A stretch of 51,048 bases of DNA from an uncultured Bacteroidales bacterium (GCA_944323775.1 CALUTT010000002.1:1-51048); one strand, 5' to 3'. Positions 35,191-42,658 are shown, counted from the stretch's first letter. The notes: generated by a model not told the origin, from the letters alone. Made by a program: numbers and translations.

Positions 35191-35858
35191 TCCATTTCTA
35201 TTCCCGTAAGAACCTCGGAAGTCTCGAGTTCCATCCTGTTGTCATACGTGTCATGACGGACCATGCCCGTCCCGCGGGAGTACCATGTCAGAGCCGTAGT
35301 GACCCTGTTGCGCCCGAGCCCTTTTTCCGTCTTGTGCTCGCGCACCACTATGCAGTCAAACTCACCTGCCGGAGTGGTCAGAGTTTCGGTCCGGAGAACA
35401 GTCCGCGAGTCGACGCGCACACGGAACCCGAGACCGGCGACCCTGACGGTGAAATCCGCATCCGGAAGGCTGTCGCCAGGAACCATGGCAGACGGGAGCA
35501 CCGAAAGGAAAGGCTTCCATTCCACCATGCGGTCAGGGAGGTAGTTCAAAAACACCGCGGCGACACTCCGGGCAAGATCGACACTGACATCTCCGTTGCT
35601 CCCGCACTCGGCCTGAAGGTGCAGGGGTCCGCTGTACATCACCTTTCCCCTGTTGTCGCGGAACGTCGATGAATAAAGGACTCTACCGCCATCGACGGAA
35701 TCCACGCTCAGCACATGGGTCCACTTGACAGAACCGTCGTCAACGTTGCGGCGTTCATATGTGAGACGGCAGCCCGGACTCATACAGAAGTACGGTTCGG
35801 ACGCAAACGCAGCGGCACACAGCGACAGCGCGATGGATATGGTTGCAAAACGTTTCAG
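35187..35858 (-). CDS. TapB/DUF3108-like secreted protein with a CTG start
   Basis: An exported beta-rich protein similar to the one at 42659-43393; both share TPAGxFDCxVV and TWYxRGxGMVR near the C-terminus. The first ATG (35783) would leave no signal peptide. Extending 25 codons upstream gives KRFATISIALSLCAAAFASEPY, a textbook signal peptide, and the frame then reaches a CTG (35858-35856) that overlaps the upstream stop codon as CTGA. No ATG, GTG or TTG is available there (an ATT precedes the CTG). I therefore propose initiation at CTG by coupling with the upstream barrel gene, giving 223 residues. Function unknown; it sits between the two YjbH halves. Confidence 0.65.
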   Translation of the reverse strand: MKRFATISIALSLCAAAFASEPYFCMSPGCRLTYERRNVDDGSVKWTHVLSVDSVDGGRVLYSSTFRDNRGKVMYSGPLHLQAECGSNGDVSVDLARSVAAVFLNYLPDRMVEWKPFLSVLPSAMVPGDSLPDADFTVRVAGLGFRVRVDSRTVLRTETLTTPAGEFDCIVVREHKTEKGLGRNRVTTALTWYSRGTGMVRHDTYDNRMELETSEVLTGIEME

Positions 35859-36733
35859 AATATCTTGTAAGTTAGCCTGAGACTGACATTGGGGTATATT
35901 ACGAAGTAGTCAAGCAGGGTCGAATCATAGCTGAGTCCAGGAGCATCAGGATCAAAACTTGACTTGGCATAGTCGGAAACCAGATACGGACGGCGGTGAT
36001 ACCACGCGCCTATCTCGAACTGGAAGCCGAACCTGCCGTTCGGGACGCTTCTTCCGAATCCAAGACCGAAATACGGTCTTACCTTTGCGACGGCAAGGCT
36101 GGCATCGAATACAGCCCTTCCGCCGGACTCACCTATTCCGTATGTCTTTCCGTCGATGTTGAACACTGGTTCGGGAAAGGCTACGGCCTGATAGCCAGGG
36201 ACATCAGCGTACTTGGCGTTGATGGCGTCGAGCTCGGCCCTCGCCGAATTCAGATCAGAGAGGAACTGCTCGTCAGAACGCACGTCGACGCTGAGCAGAT
36301 AGTCCCCCATCCCGAAATATGCACCGGCAACCAGATGGAAAGAACTTTTTCTGAACGGATAATACTCGAGGAGCAGCCTCGCGGAACTGAAATTGACTAC
36401 GGTCGAAGCATCAAGCCTAACATCAGAAAAACGAGTGTATATACCCTCGTCAATACCCGAAAGCGCAAGCTGCGAATTAACCTCGTCAAGAAGAGCGTTG
36501 ACTCTGCCGGATGAAACGGTAGTGGAATAGGGAATGCTCAGTGACGGCGCCATGAACCCTCCCCGCAGCACAAGATGGTCGGTTGCCAGAGGCAGCGCAA
36601 GATCCACACCGACACCGGTAGTTCCGACCTCGAGCCCCAGGGACATGCTCCCGAAAGCCTTCTGCCCCCAGACAGACACGCCGGAGAGAAAAAGCAGGCA
36701 AGCAAGCAGAAAAGTCTTCCTATTATCAATCAT
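35855..36733 (-). CDS. Outer-membrane beta-barrel protein of the YjbH operon
   Basis: A 292-residue exported protein (signal MIDNRKTFLLACLLFLSGVSVWG) with amphipathic strands throughout (RLLLEYYPFRKSSFHLVAGAYFGMG, VRPYFGLGFGRS) and a final aromatic residue (LRLTYKIF), as expected for an outer-membrane barrel. I recognise no named family. It begins 22 bases after the YjbH N-half gene and its stop overlaps the CTG start of the next gene. A helical insertion (~150-180: DLNSARAELDAINAKYADVPG) is probably a large extracellular or periplasmic loop. Presumably it works with YjbH in envelope polysaccharide handling. Confidence 0.7.
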   Translation of the reverse strand: MIDNRKTFLLACLLFLSGVSVWGQKAFGSMSLGLEVGTTGVGVDLALPLATDHLVLRGGFMAPSLSIPYSTTVSSGRVNALLDEVNSQLALSGIDEGIYTRFSDVRLDASTVVNFSSARLLLEYYPFRKSSFHLVAGAYFGMGDYLLSVDVRSDEQFLSDLNSARAELDAINAKYADVPGYQAVAFPEPVFNIDGKTYGIGESGGRAVFDASLAVAKVRPYFGLGFGRSVPNGRFGFQFEIGAWYHRRPYLVSDYAKSSFDPDAPGLSYDSTLLDYFVIYPNVSLRLTYKIF

Positions 36734-36755
36734 TATCGTCGCAAACTCTTTATAA

Positions 36756-37544
36756 TCATTTGATCAGTCTGACCTTGAACCTCGCACCGAAATTGATCCA
36801 CCTCAGGTTCTGCAGCTCGAACATCAGTTCGAACCTGTTGTCCCAGACAGACGCAATGAAGCCGGCATTGACGGTTCTTGCGTCATATTCGGCAATTATG
36901 TCCACCCAGTCGATTACGGGAATCCGCTCCAGCCATACGGGACGCCAGTTCACACCGACAGCCGGACCGTTGAGACGATAATCCGACCTGCGGTTGTAAA
37001 GGTATGCCATATGGACTCCCAGCTTGCCCCACGGGGTGGCAAAATTCTTCGAGACGGCCGCATAGATGCGGTTGAAATAACCGTTGCCCTGACCTTCCGT
37101 GTTCATGTCGATGTACCCGCCGGAAGACGAGCCTGTGGTAGGATCGCTCACGCCCACCGCCAGCGCCGGCATCCAGGCAAGGCCGAACTCGCCTTCCTTG
37201 AGAAGCTGGAACTTTCCGGTAAAGTGGCGGTCCTGGTTGAACATTATAAGGTCCCTGTCCGTGGGATTAGGCTTGCGCTTACCGTCGAATATTGTACAGA
37301 CATAGCCGACCTCGAACCTGCTCCAGAACGCTATGTTGAATCCATAGGCAAAAGTATCGTAGCCCCAGCCGACCGGTGACAGAGAATGTTTGTTAAGGTA
37401 GTTGTTGGTTATCATGAACGTCCCTTCACGTTCGATTTCCGCCGTAGGCATCTGCAGCAGACCGCTCGCACTGTCCGTAAACTGGGCATTTGCAAGCGCC
37501 GAGCCTAATGCAAGACCCACTATTAAGGTAAATAACCGCTTCAT
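36756..37544 (-). CDS. YjbH-like outer-membrane protein, N-terminal half as a separate gene
   Basis: I place the start at 37544 (signal peptide MKRLFTLIVGLALGSALANA), giving 262 residues. The frame can be read further up to 37781 but that part crosses the promoter and the divergent gene. After the signal comes GLLQMPTAEIEREGTFMITN, the typical YjbH opening, then barrel strands (GWGYDTFAYGFNIAFWSRFEVGYVC) and a self-contained end with RWINFGARFKVRLIK. It is the first gene of a four-gene operon with the barrel, the TapB-like protein and the YjbH C-terminal half. Some short YjbH-domain proteins exist alone in Bacteroidota, so a genuine split is probable but not certain. Confidence 0.72.
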   Translation of the reverse strand: MKRLFTLIVGLALGSALANAQFTDSASGLLQMPTAEIEREGTFMITNNYLNKHSLSPVGWGYDTFAYGFNIAFWSRFEVGYVCTIFDGKRKPNPTDRDLIMFNQDRHFTGKFQLLKEGEFGLAWMPALAVGVSDPTTGSSSGGYIDMNTEGQGNGYFNRIYAAVSKNFATPWGKLGVHMAYLYNRRSDYRLNGPAVGVNWRPVWLERIPVIDWVDIIAEYDARTVNAGFIASVWDNRFELMFELQNLRWINFGARFKVRLIK

Positions 37545-37549
37545 AACTA

Positions 37550-37565
37550 TAACTTTGCGAAGATA
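37550..37565. promoter_or_regulatory. Abutting, convergent -7 boxes between the YjbH operon and the 37607 gene
   Basis: TAACTTTG on the plus strand (37550-37557) touches TATCTTCG on the minus strand (37565-37558). They would fire toward the 37607 gene and the YjbH operon respectively, each reading through the other. A second plus-strand box TAACTTTA lies at 37578-37585. Confidence 0.45.
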
Positions 37566-37606
37566 CGGAAAAATCAGTAACTTTACAACTAAATATTCTT
37601 CCTCAC

Positions 37607-37990
37607 ATGGCAGACAACTACCTTGAAAAGAAATTCGAACAGTTCCGGAGCGGGAAGCCCGTATACAGGAAGGTGAATCCGAGCCTTGACACCCTGCTGT
37701 CCCTTGCATCGTCTCAGGAATGCCGGGGAGACACCTCAGGAGTAAAGACGGCCCAGCTTGAGGCAATGGCAAGAAGCGCATGCAAAAGCTGTCCAGGGAA
37801 AGTGGTGTCGCGAATTGTCCGGGAAGGATCCGGACTGGAACTGCTGTGTCCGGACATGTTCACACTCGGGGGCGCGGTGCTTGCGGCTCGTCTCAAAGCG
37901 TACGAACTGCACCTGAAGGCAGTCTGCACCGAGGCGGGCGCCGAGGACTCAGACCGCCAGGCTCGTGCGGTAATAGAAGTGTCAAGATAG
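37607..37990 (+). CDS. Small uncharacterised cytoplasmic protein
   Basis: A 127-residue protein of unknown function. It opens MADNYLEKKFEQFRSGKPVYRK, an N-terminal pattern I associate with small uncharacterised Bacteroidales proteins. It contains three cysteines in the centre (SACKSCPGK, LLCPDMF) that might bind a metal. There is no signal or membrane segment. Base usage and its clean placement behind two -7 boxes support a real gene. It is convergent with the aminotransferase gene, and their 3' ends share a perfect inverted repeat. Confidence 0.65.
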   Translation: MADNYLEKKFEQFRSGKPVYRKVNPSLDTLLSLASSQECRGDTSGVKTAQLEAMARSACKSCPGKVVSRIVREGSGLELLCPDMFTLGGAVLAARLKAYELHLKAVCTEAGAEDSDRQARAVIEVSR

Positions 37991-37991
37991 A

Positions 37992-38014
37992 GGAAGGACT
38001 TACAGAGTCCTTCC
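37992..38014. terminator. Inverted repeat between convergent 3' ends
   Basis: GGAAGGACT (37992-38000) and AGTCCTTCC (38006-38014) form a perfect 9-bp stem with a 5-base loop, overlapping the stop codon of the aminotransferase gene. Neither side has a T run, so termination would be weak; it may protect mRNA 3' ends instead. Confidence 0.45.
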
Positions 38015-39196
38015 CGGATACGCCTCGAGAGCCTTCTCGAGAACGGTCAGGGCCTTGGCCAGGTCCTCCCGGCAGAGCACATAGGCAATTCTGACCTCCT
38101 GCCTGCCCTCTCCAGGTTCAGTATAGAATCCTGCGCCCGGAGCCATCATTACCGTCTGGCCCTCATAGCGGAATTCACTCAGGCACCACATGCAGAACTT
38201 TTCAGCATCGTCGACCGGAAGACGTGCCATCGTATAGAAGGCGCCCATAGGCATCGGAGAATATACCCCGGGAATCCTGTTCAGTCCTTCAAGCAGGAAG
38301 TTCCTCCTTCCGAGGTACTCTTCATAAACGGATTTCATATACTCGTCCGGCACGTCGGCAGAGGCTTCGGCGACAATCTGTCCGATCAGAGGGGGAGACA
38401 GCCTCGCCTGGCAGAACTTCATGACAGCATCATGCACGGCCTTGTTCCTGGTGCAGAGGCAGCCTATCCTGGTACCGCATTCCGAATATCGCTTGGACAC
38501 GGAATCCACAAGAATAAGGTTCTCGTCCATGCCGTCAAGATGGAAAGCCGACACATACGGAGCCCCGGAATACACGAATTCCCTGTACACCTCGTCACAG
38601 ATCAGAAACAGACCGTGCCTGACCACAAGTTCCCTGAGACGCTCCAGCTCCTCCCTGGTATAGAGATATCCGGTCGGGTTGTTGGGATTGCAAATCAGCA
38701 CGGCCCGGGTCCTGGGAGTAATGCAACGCTCGACCTCTTCGATGGGAGGAAGCCTGAATCCGTCCTCGATCCTTGTCTTGACACCTTTGACGACAGCGCC
38801 CACCGATATTGCGAAGGCCATGTAGTTGGCATAGAAAGGATCGGTGACAATCACCTCGTCACCCTGCCCCAGACAGGTAAGGAATGCAAACAGTACGGCC
38901 TCGGATCCGCCTGCGGTGATAATAATCTCATCCGGACGGAGCACTATCCCGTAACGGGCATAGTAATCCGACATTTTCTCCCTGAGGGAAAGGAATCCGT
39001 CGGAAGGGCTGTATTCCAGAATAGTCCTGTCGACGGACTTCAGCGCATCCAGGGCACACTGCGGCGTCCTGATGTCAGGCTGTCCGATATTCAGGTGATA
39101 GACCTTGACACCGCTTTTTTCGGCGAGGTCAGAATATGGAGCAAGCTTGCGTATGGGGGACGAGGGCATGCTTGCAGCCCTCTTGGAAATTTCCAT
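38000..39196 (-). CDS. Class I/II PLP-dependent aminotransferase
   Basis: A 398-residue aspartate/aromatic-type aminotransferase of fold-type I. Motifs are LNIGQPDIRTP near the N-terminus, AGGSEAVLFAF, CNPNNPTGYLYT (Asn contacting PLP), CDEVYREF with the PLP Asp, the PLP lysine K235 in DSVSKRYSECGTRIG, and the substrate-binding Arg in EVRIAYVL. The family covers aspartate, alanine, aromatic and related amino donors; the substrate cannot be read. It begins 2 bases after the SGNH-NodB gene stop in the same direction, so the two are co-transcribed although their functions look unrelated. Confidence 0.88.
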   Translation of the reverse strand: MEISKRAASMPSSPIRKLAPYSDLAEKSGVKVYHLNIGQPDIRTPQCALDALKSVDRTILEYSPSDGFLSLREKMSDYYARYGIVLRPDEIIITAGGSEAVLFAFLTCLGQGDEVIVTDPFYANYMAFAISVGAVVKGVKTRIEDGFRLPPIEEVERCITPRTRAVLICNPNNPTGYLYTREELERLRELVVRHGLFLICDEVYREFVYSGAPYVSAFHLDGMDENLILVDSVSKRYSECGTRIGCLCTRNKAVHDAVMKFCQARLSPPLIGQIVAEASADVPDEYMKSVYEEYLGRRNFLLEGLNRIPGVYSPMPMGAFYTMARLPVDDAEKFCMWCLSEFRYEGQTVMMAPGAGFYTEPGEGRQEVRIAYVLCREDLAKALTVLEKALEAYPGRTL

Positions 39197-39198
39197 GG

Positions 39199-40638
39199 TC
39201 AGTCAAAACAATTGGTGTATATGCGTCCGTTGTGTGCCGGAGGGAAGGCACCCCTGATCTCGAAGAGTTCCGGAACCGTGACGAACTCGAAACCGCGGCG
39301 TTTAAGTTCCGGAATTACATACTCAAGAGCCTCGACCGTCTTGTCATTGCCCTCGAAGTCATGCAGAAGCAGCAGGTCGCCGTCCCTGACATTGTCAAGT
39401 ATGAGCTTTGCACGCGTTTCGACCGAGGTCGAATCCTCCCAGTCATTGCATCCCAGGCCGCAGATGAAAGTCAGGTCTATGGTATCGTGCATGAGTTTGT
39501 TGTGATTGATATACGGCGGCCTGAAGAGCACGGGACGGCGCCCGGTATACTTCTCGACGAGGTCGCTTGTCCGTTCGATCTCGTCCTCCAGCTGTCCTGC
39601 GTCCATCCTTGACATGAAAGAATGCGTATACGAATGGTTTTCGATGTCGCAGCCCATGCGGGACGCTCTCTGCATGACAAGGGCGCTCTCTTCATCTATG
39701 TTCTGCCCTATCACGAAAAAGCTTGCCCTGACCCCATGCCTTTCAAGCAGGTCCAGCACCTTCGGAGTCGTCACGGTATTAGGACCGTCGTCAAAACTCA
39801 AGGCGACATATTTCGGGAAATGTGACGGATATGCAAGAAGCTGGTATGCAAGAGTGTATGCAAGTCTCCAGTGGCCGCGGGTGCCGGGATGGAGGCGGTC
39901 AGTGTCCGGATTGCGGAAATACCCTCCCTGCTCCTCAACCATGGGGGCGAGACCGCTCAGGGAATATATGTCTATCACAGGCACCGACCATATCTGGCCT
40001 GCCTCCCTGATGGCCTGAACATAGTCGTCTATGAACAGACCGCAACCGTTAGAGTAGTCCTCCGAAGGCTGCATGAGCTTGTCGCCGAACTGGGCATATC
40101 CCCGGTGGATGGGAGTAAGCAGGATAATCTGCTTGTCGGGATAATGTTTCTTGAGGTGACTCATGACGGCATTCGTCCGACCCTTGAAAGTACTCTGGTC
40201 ATAGACAAGCTCGCGATGCTTCCTGGTGACCTCCGTTGGACCGTCGATAAATGTCGTCTTTTCCGAAACGGAATACCACTCGCCCATCGGGACCGAAGCA
40301 TTGTAGTCGTTTGTCCCCACAAATACGAATATGGCGTCCACCCCCTGTCCCAGCTCAGCCTCGAGTCTCTCGGCCTGAGGGATGATCTGGTCCATCCTGT
40401 TGCCACTGATTCCGTAGACATACGGTTCTATTCCAAGCAGTTCGGCAAGGCAGTTCCAATATATGTTGTTACCCCAGCCGAGCTGGCTCTCATCGGTAAT
40501 CGAGTCACCGAGGAAAGCGACCTTGCAGCCGGTCCACTGGTTTTCCGGAAGAGCCTGCGCACGGGAAGGTGCGGCGCAGAGCGACAGCGCCGCGACAAGC
40601 ACGGACACCTTGCAGATGAAAGAAGTGCGGAAAGTCAT
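39199..40638 (-). CDS. Secreted SGNH esterase fused to a NodB-type polysaccharide deacetylase
   Basis: A 479-residue exported two-domain enzyme. After the signal peptide (SVLVAALSLCAAPSRA), residues ~36-270 are an SGNH/GDSL hydrolase: GDS at 44-46, N80, GTND at 108-111 and DxxH at 247-250, a complete catalytic set. Residues ~276-465 are a NodB/CE4 domain with the catalytic Asp and metal ligands: SFDDGPN (D283, D284), HSYTH (H335, H339), RPPY at 373-376 and LLLLHDF. Both halves look active, so it may remove O-acetyl and N-acetyl groups from one polysaccharide such as peptidoglycan, xylan or chitin. A -7 box lies 24 bases upstream. Confidence 0.88.
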   Translation of the reverse strand: MTFRTSFICKVSVLVAALSLCAAPSRAQALPENQWTGCKVAFLGDSITDESQLGWGNNIYWNCLAELLGIEPYVYGISGNRMDQIIPQAERLEAELGQGVDAIFVFVGTNDYNASVPMGEWYSVSEKTTFIDGPTEVTRKHRELVYDQSTFKGRTNAVMSHLKKHYPDKQIILLTPIHRGYAQFGDKLMQPSEDYSNGCGLFIDDYVQAIREAGQIWSVPVIDIYSLSGLAPMVEEQGGYFRNPDTDRLHPGTRGHWRLAYTLAYQLLAYPSHFPKYVALSFDDGPNTVTTPKVLDLLERHGVRASFFVIGQNIDEESALVMQRASRMGCDIENHSYTHSFMSRMDAGQLEDEIERTSDLVEKYTGRRPVLFRPPYINHNKLMHDTIDLTFICGLGCNDWEDSTSVETRAKLILDNVRDGDLLLLHDFEGNDKTVEALEYVIPELKRRGFEFVTVPELFEIRGAFPPAHNGRIYTNCFD

Positions 40639-40661
40639 ATCGGTTCAGTTTTGTGTTTGGC

Positions 40662-40669
40662 CAAAATTA
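40662..40669 (-). promoter_or_regulatory. -7 box of the SGNH-NodB gene
   Basis: The minus strand reads TAATTTTG, matching TAnnTTTG, 23 bases before the start codon. Confidence 0.55.
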
Positions 40670-40699
40670 CTAAAAAAAAGGGAAATACAGGACCGGCCC

Positions 40700-41218
40700 C
40701 TACTCCATCCGTCCGAATTTCATTTCTTCCCCGCTTGCGTCGTACTGCTTGCGTTTTCCGGTCGGAGGTGCGAGAAGCGTTATTCGGACAACCACGGTAC
40801 GGTCAAGACTTCGTCTTACAGCCTCGTCGAAAGCATCCATATGCCCAGGCAGGAAACGCCGGCATATCAGCCTGAGGGCCTCGGTCTTCTCTGATTCGTC
40901 CGAAACTCTCTCGGCCTTGCCGAAGGCGATCGCAGAACTGTACTGCAAGGTGAAGCTGCCGTCCCTTGGACCTACCGTCGGCATGCAGCGCGACACGGCA
41001 GTCAGACACACGGCAGGACAAGACGCGATGGCATCCAGCTTGTCTCCCACCGGAGCACAGTGGAAATACCACGCTCTACCCTCGGCGCCGCCTGCCAGAG
41101 ACAAAGGCACTCCGTACGCGCTTCCGTCAGGGCGCGTAAAACTTACTGTAATGTACGGGGCCTTGCGCATCACCTCCACAGCCCACGCACTGTCCATTTC
41201 CCTGCTCTTTTTTCTCAT
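40700..41218 (-). CDS. Nim-like FMN-binding protein of the pyridoxamine-phosphate-oxidase fold
   Basis: A small flavoprotein related to the 5-nitroimidazole-resistance reductases (Nim) and other split-barrel FMN proteins. I start at 41218 (MRKKSREMDSAWAVEVMRK), giving 172 residues; the longer frame overlaps the upstream gene. The fold is supported by YITVSFTRPDGSAYGVPLSL and the characteristic WYFHCAPVGDKLDAIASCP, followed by the FTLQYSSAIAFGKAERV strand and a long helix. Anaerobes carry many such proteins and most are not resistance genes, so resistance must not be assumed. It is 10 bases downstream of the gene at 41229. Confidence 0.8.
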   Translation of the reverse strand: MRKKSREMDSAWAVEVMRKAPYITVSFTRPDGSAYGVPLSLAGGAEGRAWYFHCAPVGDKLDAIASCPAVCLTAVSRCMPTVGPRDGSFTLQYSSAIAFGKAERVSDESEKTEALRLICRRFLPGHMDAFDEAVRRSLDRTVVVRITLLAPPTGKRKQYDASGEEMKFGRME

Positions 41219-41228
41219 ATCCGTATCT

Positions 41229-41831
41229 TCAGTCTTCTTTTCCACGGATCCTGTGCGAGACATGCCTGACGGCATCCTCGAGCGAAGCGAACATCTCCAC
41301 TCCGTACCTGCCGCACGTAATCCTGACATTGTCATACCGGTAGAATTCCTCCGGGCAGACAACGAGCAGCTTCCCGCCGCGGGCGTGAAGCCCGAGTTCA
41401 AGCAAGGTCACGGGAGAACTGCTGCCGGGAAGGAAATTCATTATTATGCAGTCAGCCTCCTCCATATGACCGAGTTCCCAGTTTACCTGATATTCCATCT
41501 CACCCTGACGCGACGGGTCCCATTCTTTCTGTCGTGGATTGAACAGCATGAATTTCCCGCAAGGAAGGGCCCTGAACAGAGAGTCAGCCCTGCTCTGCCA
41601 GTCCTCCCCGGCTCCCATGTCAATAGTACCGGCAAGGAAAACGGTCAGTCTCCCCTGCTTTTCCGCCACCTCCAGAATCTCCTCGTGAGGATGGACGGTA
41701 ACGACGGAAACCGGCCCGGCATCCCTGCGCCCTACCCTCTCCCCAAGCCCTGCAAAGCCGGAGACTATCAGGACGGGCAGAAGCACCGATATGACTGCGG
41801 CAAGCGCCGTTACGACAACATTCCGTTTCAT
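41229..41831 (-). CDS. Membrane-anchored nucleoside 2-deoxyribosyltransferase-like protein
   Basis: A 200-residue protein with an N-terminal hydrophobic segment (VVVTALAAVISVLLPVLIVSG) acting as signal anchor, then a domain resembling Nuc_deoxyri_tr2: VFLAGTIDMGAGEDWQSR, NPRQKEWD, YQVNWELGHMEEADCIIMNFLP, VTLLELGLHARGGKLLVV. The pattern (AGxID, WExxHMEEAD, ExGLHA) suits the deoxyribosyltransferase/TIR-like Rossmann group. Known relatives are soluble; here the domain would be held at the membrane, with topology undetermined. The next gene is the Nim-like protein. A TATATTTA box ends 6 bases before the ATG, suggesting a near-leaderless mRNA. Confidence 0.65.
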   Translation of the reverse strand: MKRNVVVTALAAVISVLLPVLIVSGFAGLGERVGRRDAGPVSVVTVHPHEEILEVAEKQGRLTVFLAGTIDMGAGEDWQSRADSLFRALPCGKFMLFNPRQKEWDPSRQGEMEYQVNWELGHMEEADCIIMNFLPGSSSPVTLLELGLHARGGKLLVVCPEEFYRYDNVRITCGRYGVEMFASLEDAVRHVSHRIRGKED

Positions 41832-41837
41832 GTCCCG

Positions 41838-41845
41838 TAAATATA
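41838..41845 (-). promoter_or_regulatory. Near-consensus -7 box ahead of the 41831 gene
   Basis: The minus strand reads TATATTTA, one base off TAnnTTTG, ending 6 bases before the start codon. Confidence 0.4.
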
Positions 41846-41889
41846 GGTATTTTTCAGTTCAATGGCCATTCTTGTACAATTAATGTCTT

Positions 41890-41919
41890 ATAAACTTGAT
41901 AAAATGTAAAATAAACTTG
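41890..41919 (+). repeat. Direct repeat ATAAACTTG, candidate operator
   Basis: ATAAACTTG occurs at 41890-41898 and 41911-41919, 21 bases apart (two helical turns). The second copy contains the CTTG of the downstream promoter's -33 position. This is a plausible binding site for the XRE regulator encoded at 42447; inference only. Confidence 0.45.
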
Positions 41920-41946
41920 TCATTTTGGAAAATTGGCTTAACTTTG
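41916..41946 (+). promoter_or_regulatory. Promoter of the membrane protein-XRE operon
   Basis: CTTG (41916-41919), a 19-base spacer and TAACTTTG (41939-41946) form a near-perfect promoter (one base off in the -33 box), 31 bases before the ATG at 41977. Confidence 0.7.
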
Positions 41947-41976
41947 CACATGTAATACCCCAAAAAAACGACAGTC

Positions 41977-42450
41977 ATGTACAAGAATTACCTTCTGCCA
42001 TACAGGTTCAAGAGAATCGGGATATGGATGTTCTTCCCTTTCTGCGCGGCCTGCGTGTGGCTGCTGCTGAGCGGTGTCCTGGACTGCGACCTGCTCAAGC
42101 TTCCGGCAATCGCAATATGCCCCGACGGTCTGATGACAGACTCGGACAAGTTGCTCTACGTGGTCAAGAACGATCCGATAAATGAAATCTCCATGCTCGG
42201 TCTGCTCGTGTCGCTGTGCTTCATCGCCCTGTCGAAGGAGAAGGACGAGGACGAGATGACAGGGCACATACGCATGCAGTCTTTCGTATGGAGCTTCTGG
42301 GTGACCGCGGCAGTCCTGGCGTTCGGAATCCTGTTCATATACGGCATTCCGTTCATACAGTTCGCCTTTGCCGCAGTGTTCCTTGTATTCATCCTGTATA
42401 TCGTAAAGTTCAACCTTGCCATGCGCTCCGTCAGGAGGACGGACAGATGA
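41977..42450 (+). CDS. Four-helix integral membrane protein paired with an XRE regulator
   Basis: A 157-residue inner-membrane protein with about four hydrophobic helices (IGIWMFFPFCAACVWLLLSGV, MLGLLVSLCFIALS, SFWVTAAVLAFGILFIYGI, IQFAFAAVFLVFILYIV). Charged loops include KEKDEDEMTGHIRMQS between helices 2 and 3. No catalytic motif is seen. It belongs to the recurrent arrangement of a small membrane protein translated together with a ~66-residue XRE repressor, here overlapping as ATGA. Function unknown; the membrane protein could be the regulated output or a modulator of the repressor. Confidence 0.75.
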   Translation: MYKNYLLPYRFKRIGIWMFFPFCAACVWLLLSGVLDCDLLKLPAIAICPDGLMTDSDKLLYVVKNDPINEISMLGLLVSLCFIALSKEKDEDEMTGHIRMQSFVWSFWVTAAVLAFGILFIYGIPFIQFAFAAVFLVFILYIVKFNLAMRSVRRTDR

Positions 42451-42647
42451 AAAACTGTATAAGAGTTGAGCGTGCTGTCAAGGACATCACCCAACAGGAA
42501 CTGGCACAGGCAGTCGGAGTCAGCCGCCAGACAGTAAACTCGATAGAATCCGGCAAGTACATCCCGTCGACAGTACTCGCGCTCAAGATAGCACGCTACT
42601 TCGGCAAGAGTACCGATGAAATTTTCCAACTGGACGAAAACGACTAA
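42447..42647 (+). CDS. Small XRE-family transcriptional regulator
   Basis: A 66-residue protein that is almost entirely one Cro/CI-type helix-turn-helix: ITQQELAQAVGVSRQTVNSIESGKYIPS (residues ~14-41), ending in DEIFQLDEND. The compact form without a sensory domain is the YozG/HipB-like type often encoded directly after a small membrane protein. Its ATG overlaps the membrane-protein stop by 4 bases. It likely binds the 21-base-spaced ATAAACTTG repeats over the operon promoter and represses its own operon, by inference. The TapB-like gene follows after 11 bases and may be in the same mRNA. Confidence 0.88.
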   Translation: MKNCIRVERAVKDITQQELAQAVGVSRQTVNSIESGKYIPSTVLALKIARYFGKSTDEIFQLDEND

Positions 42648-42658
42648 AATCATAATAT

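Noticed and set aside
39871-40875. 334-codon plus-strand frame opposite the SGNH-NodB gene
   Set aside because: Shadow frame; the opposite strand carries two complete catalytic domains.
40700-41218. Nitroimidazole resistance gene
   Set aside because: The split-barrel FMN fold is shared by many housekeeping flavoproteins; the similarity seen is to the fold family and does not show resistance activity.
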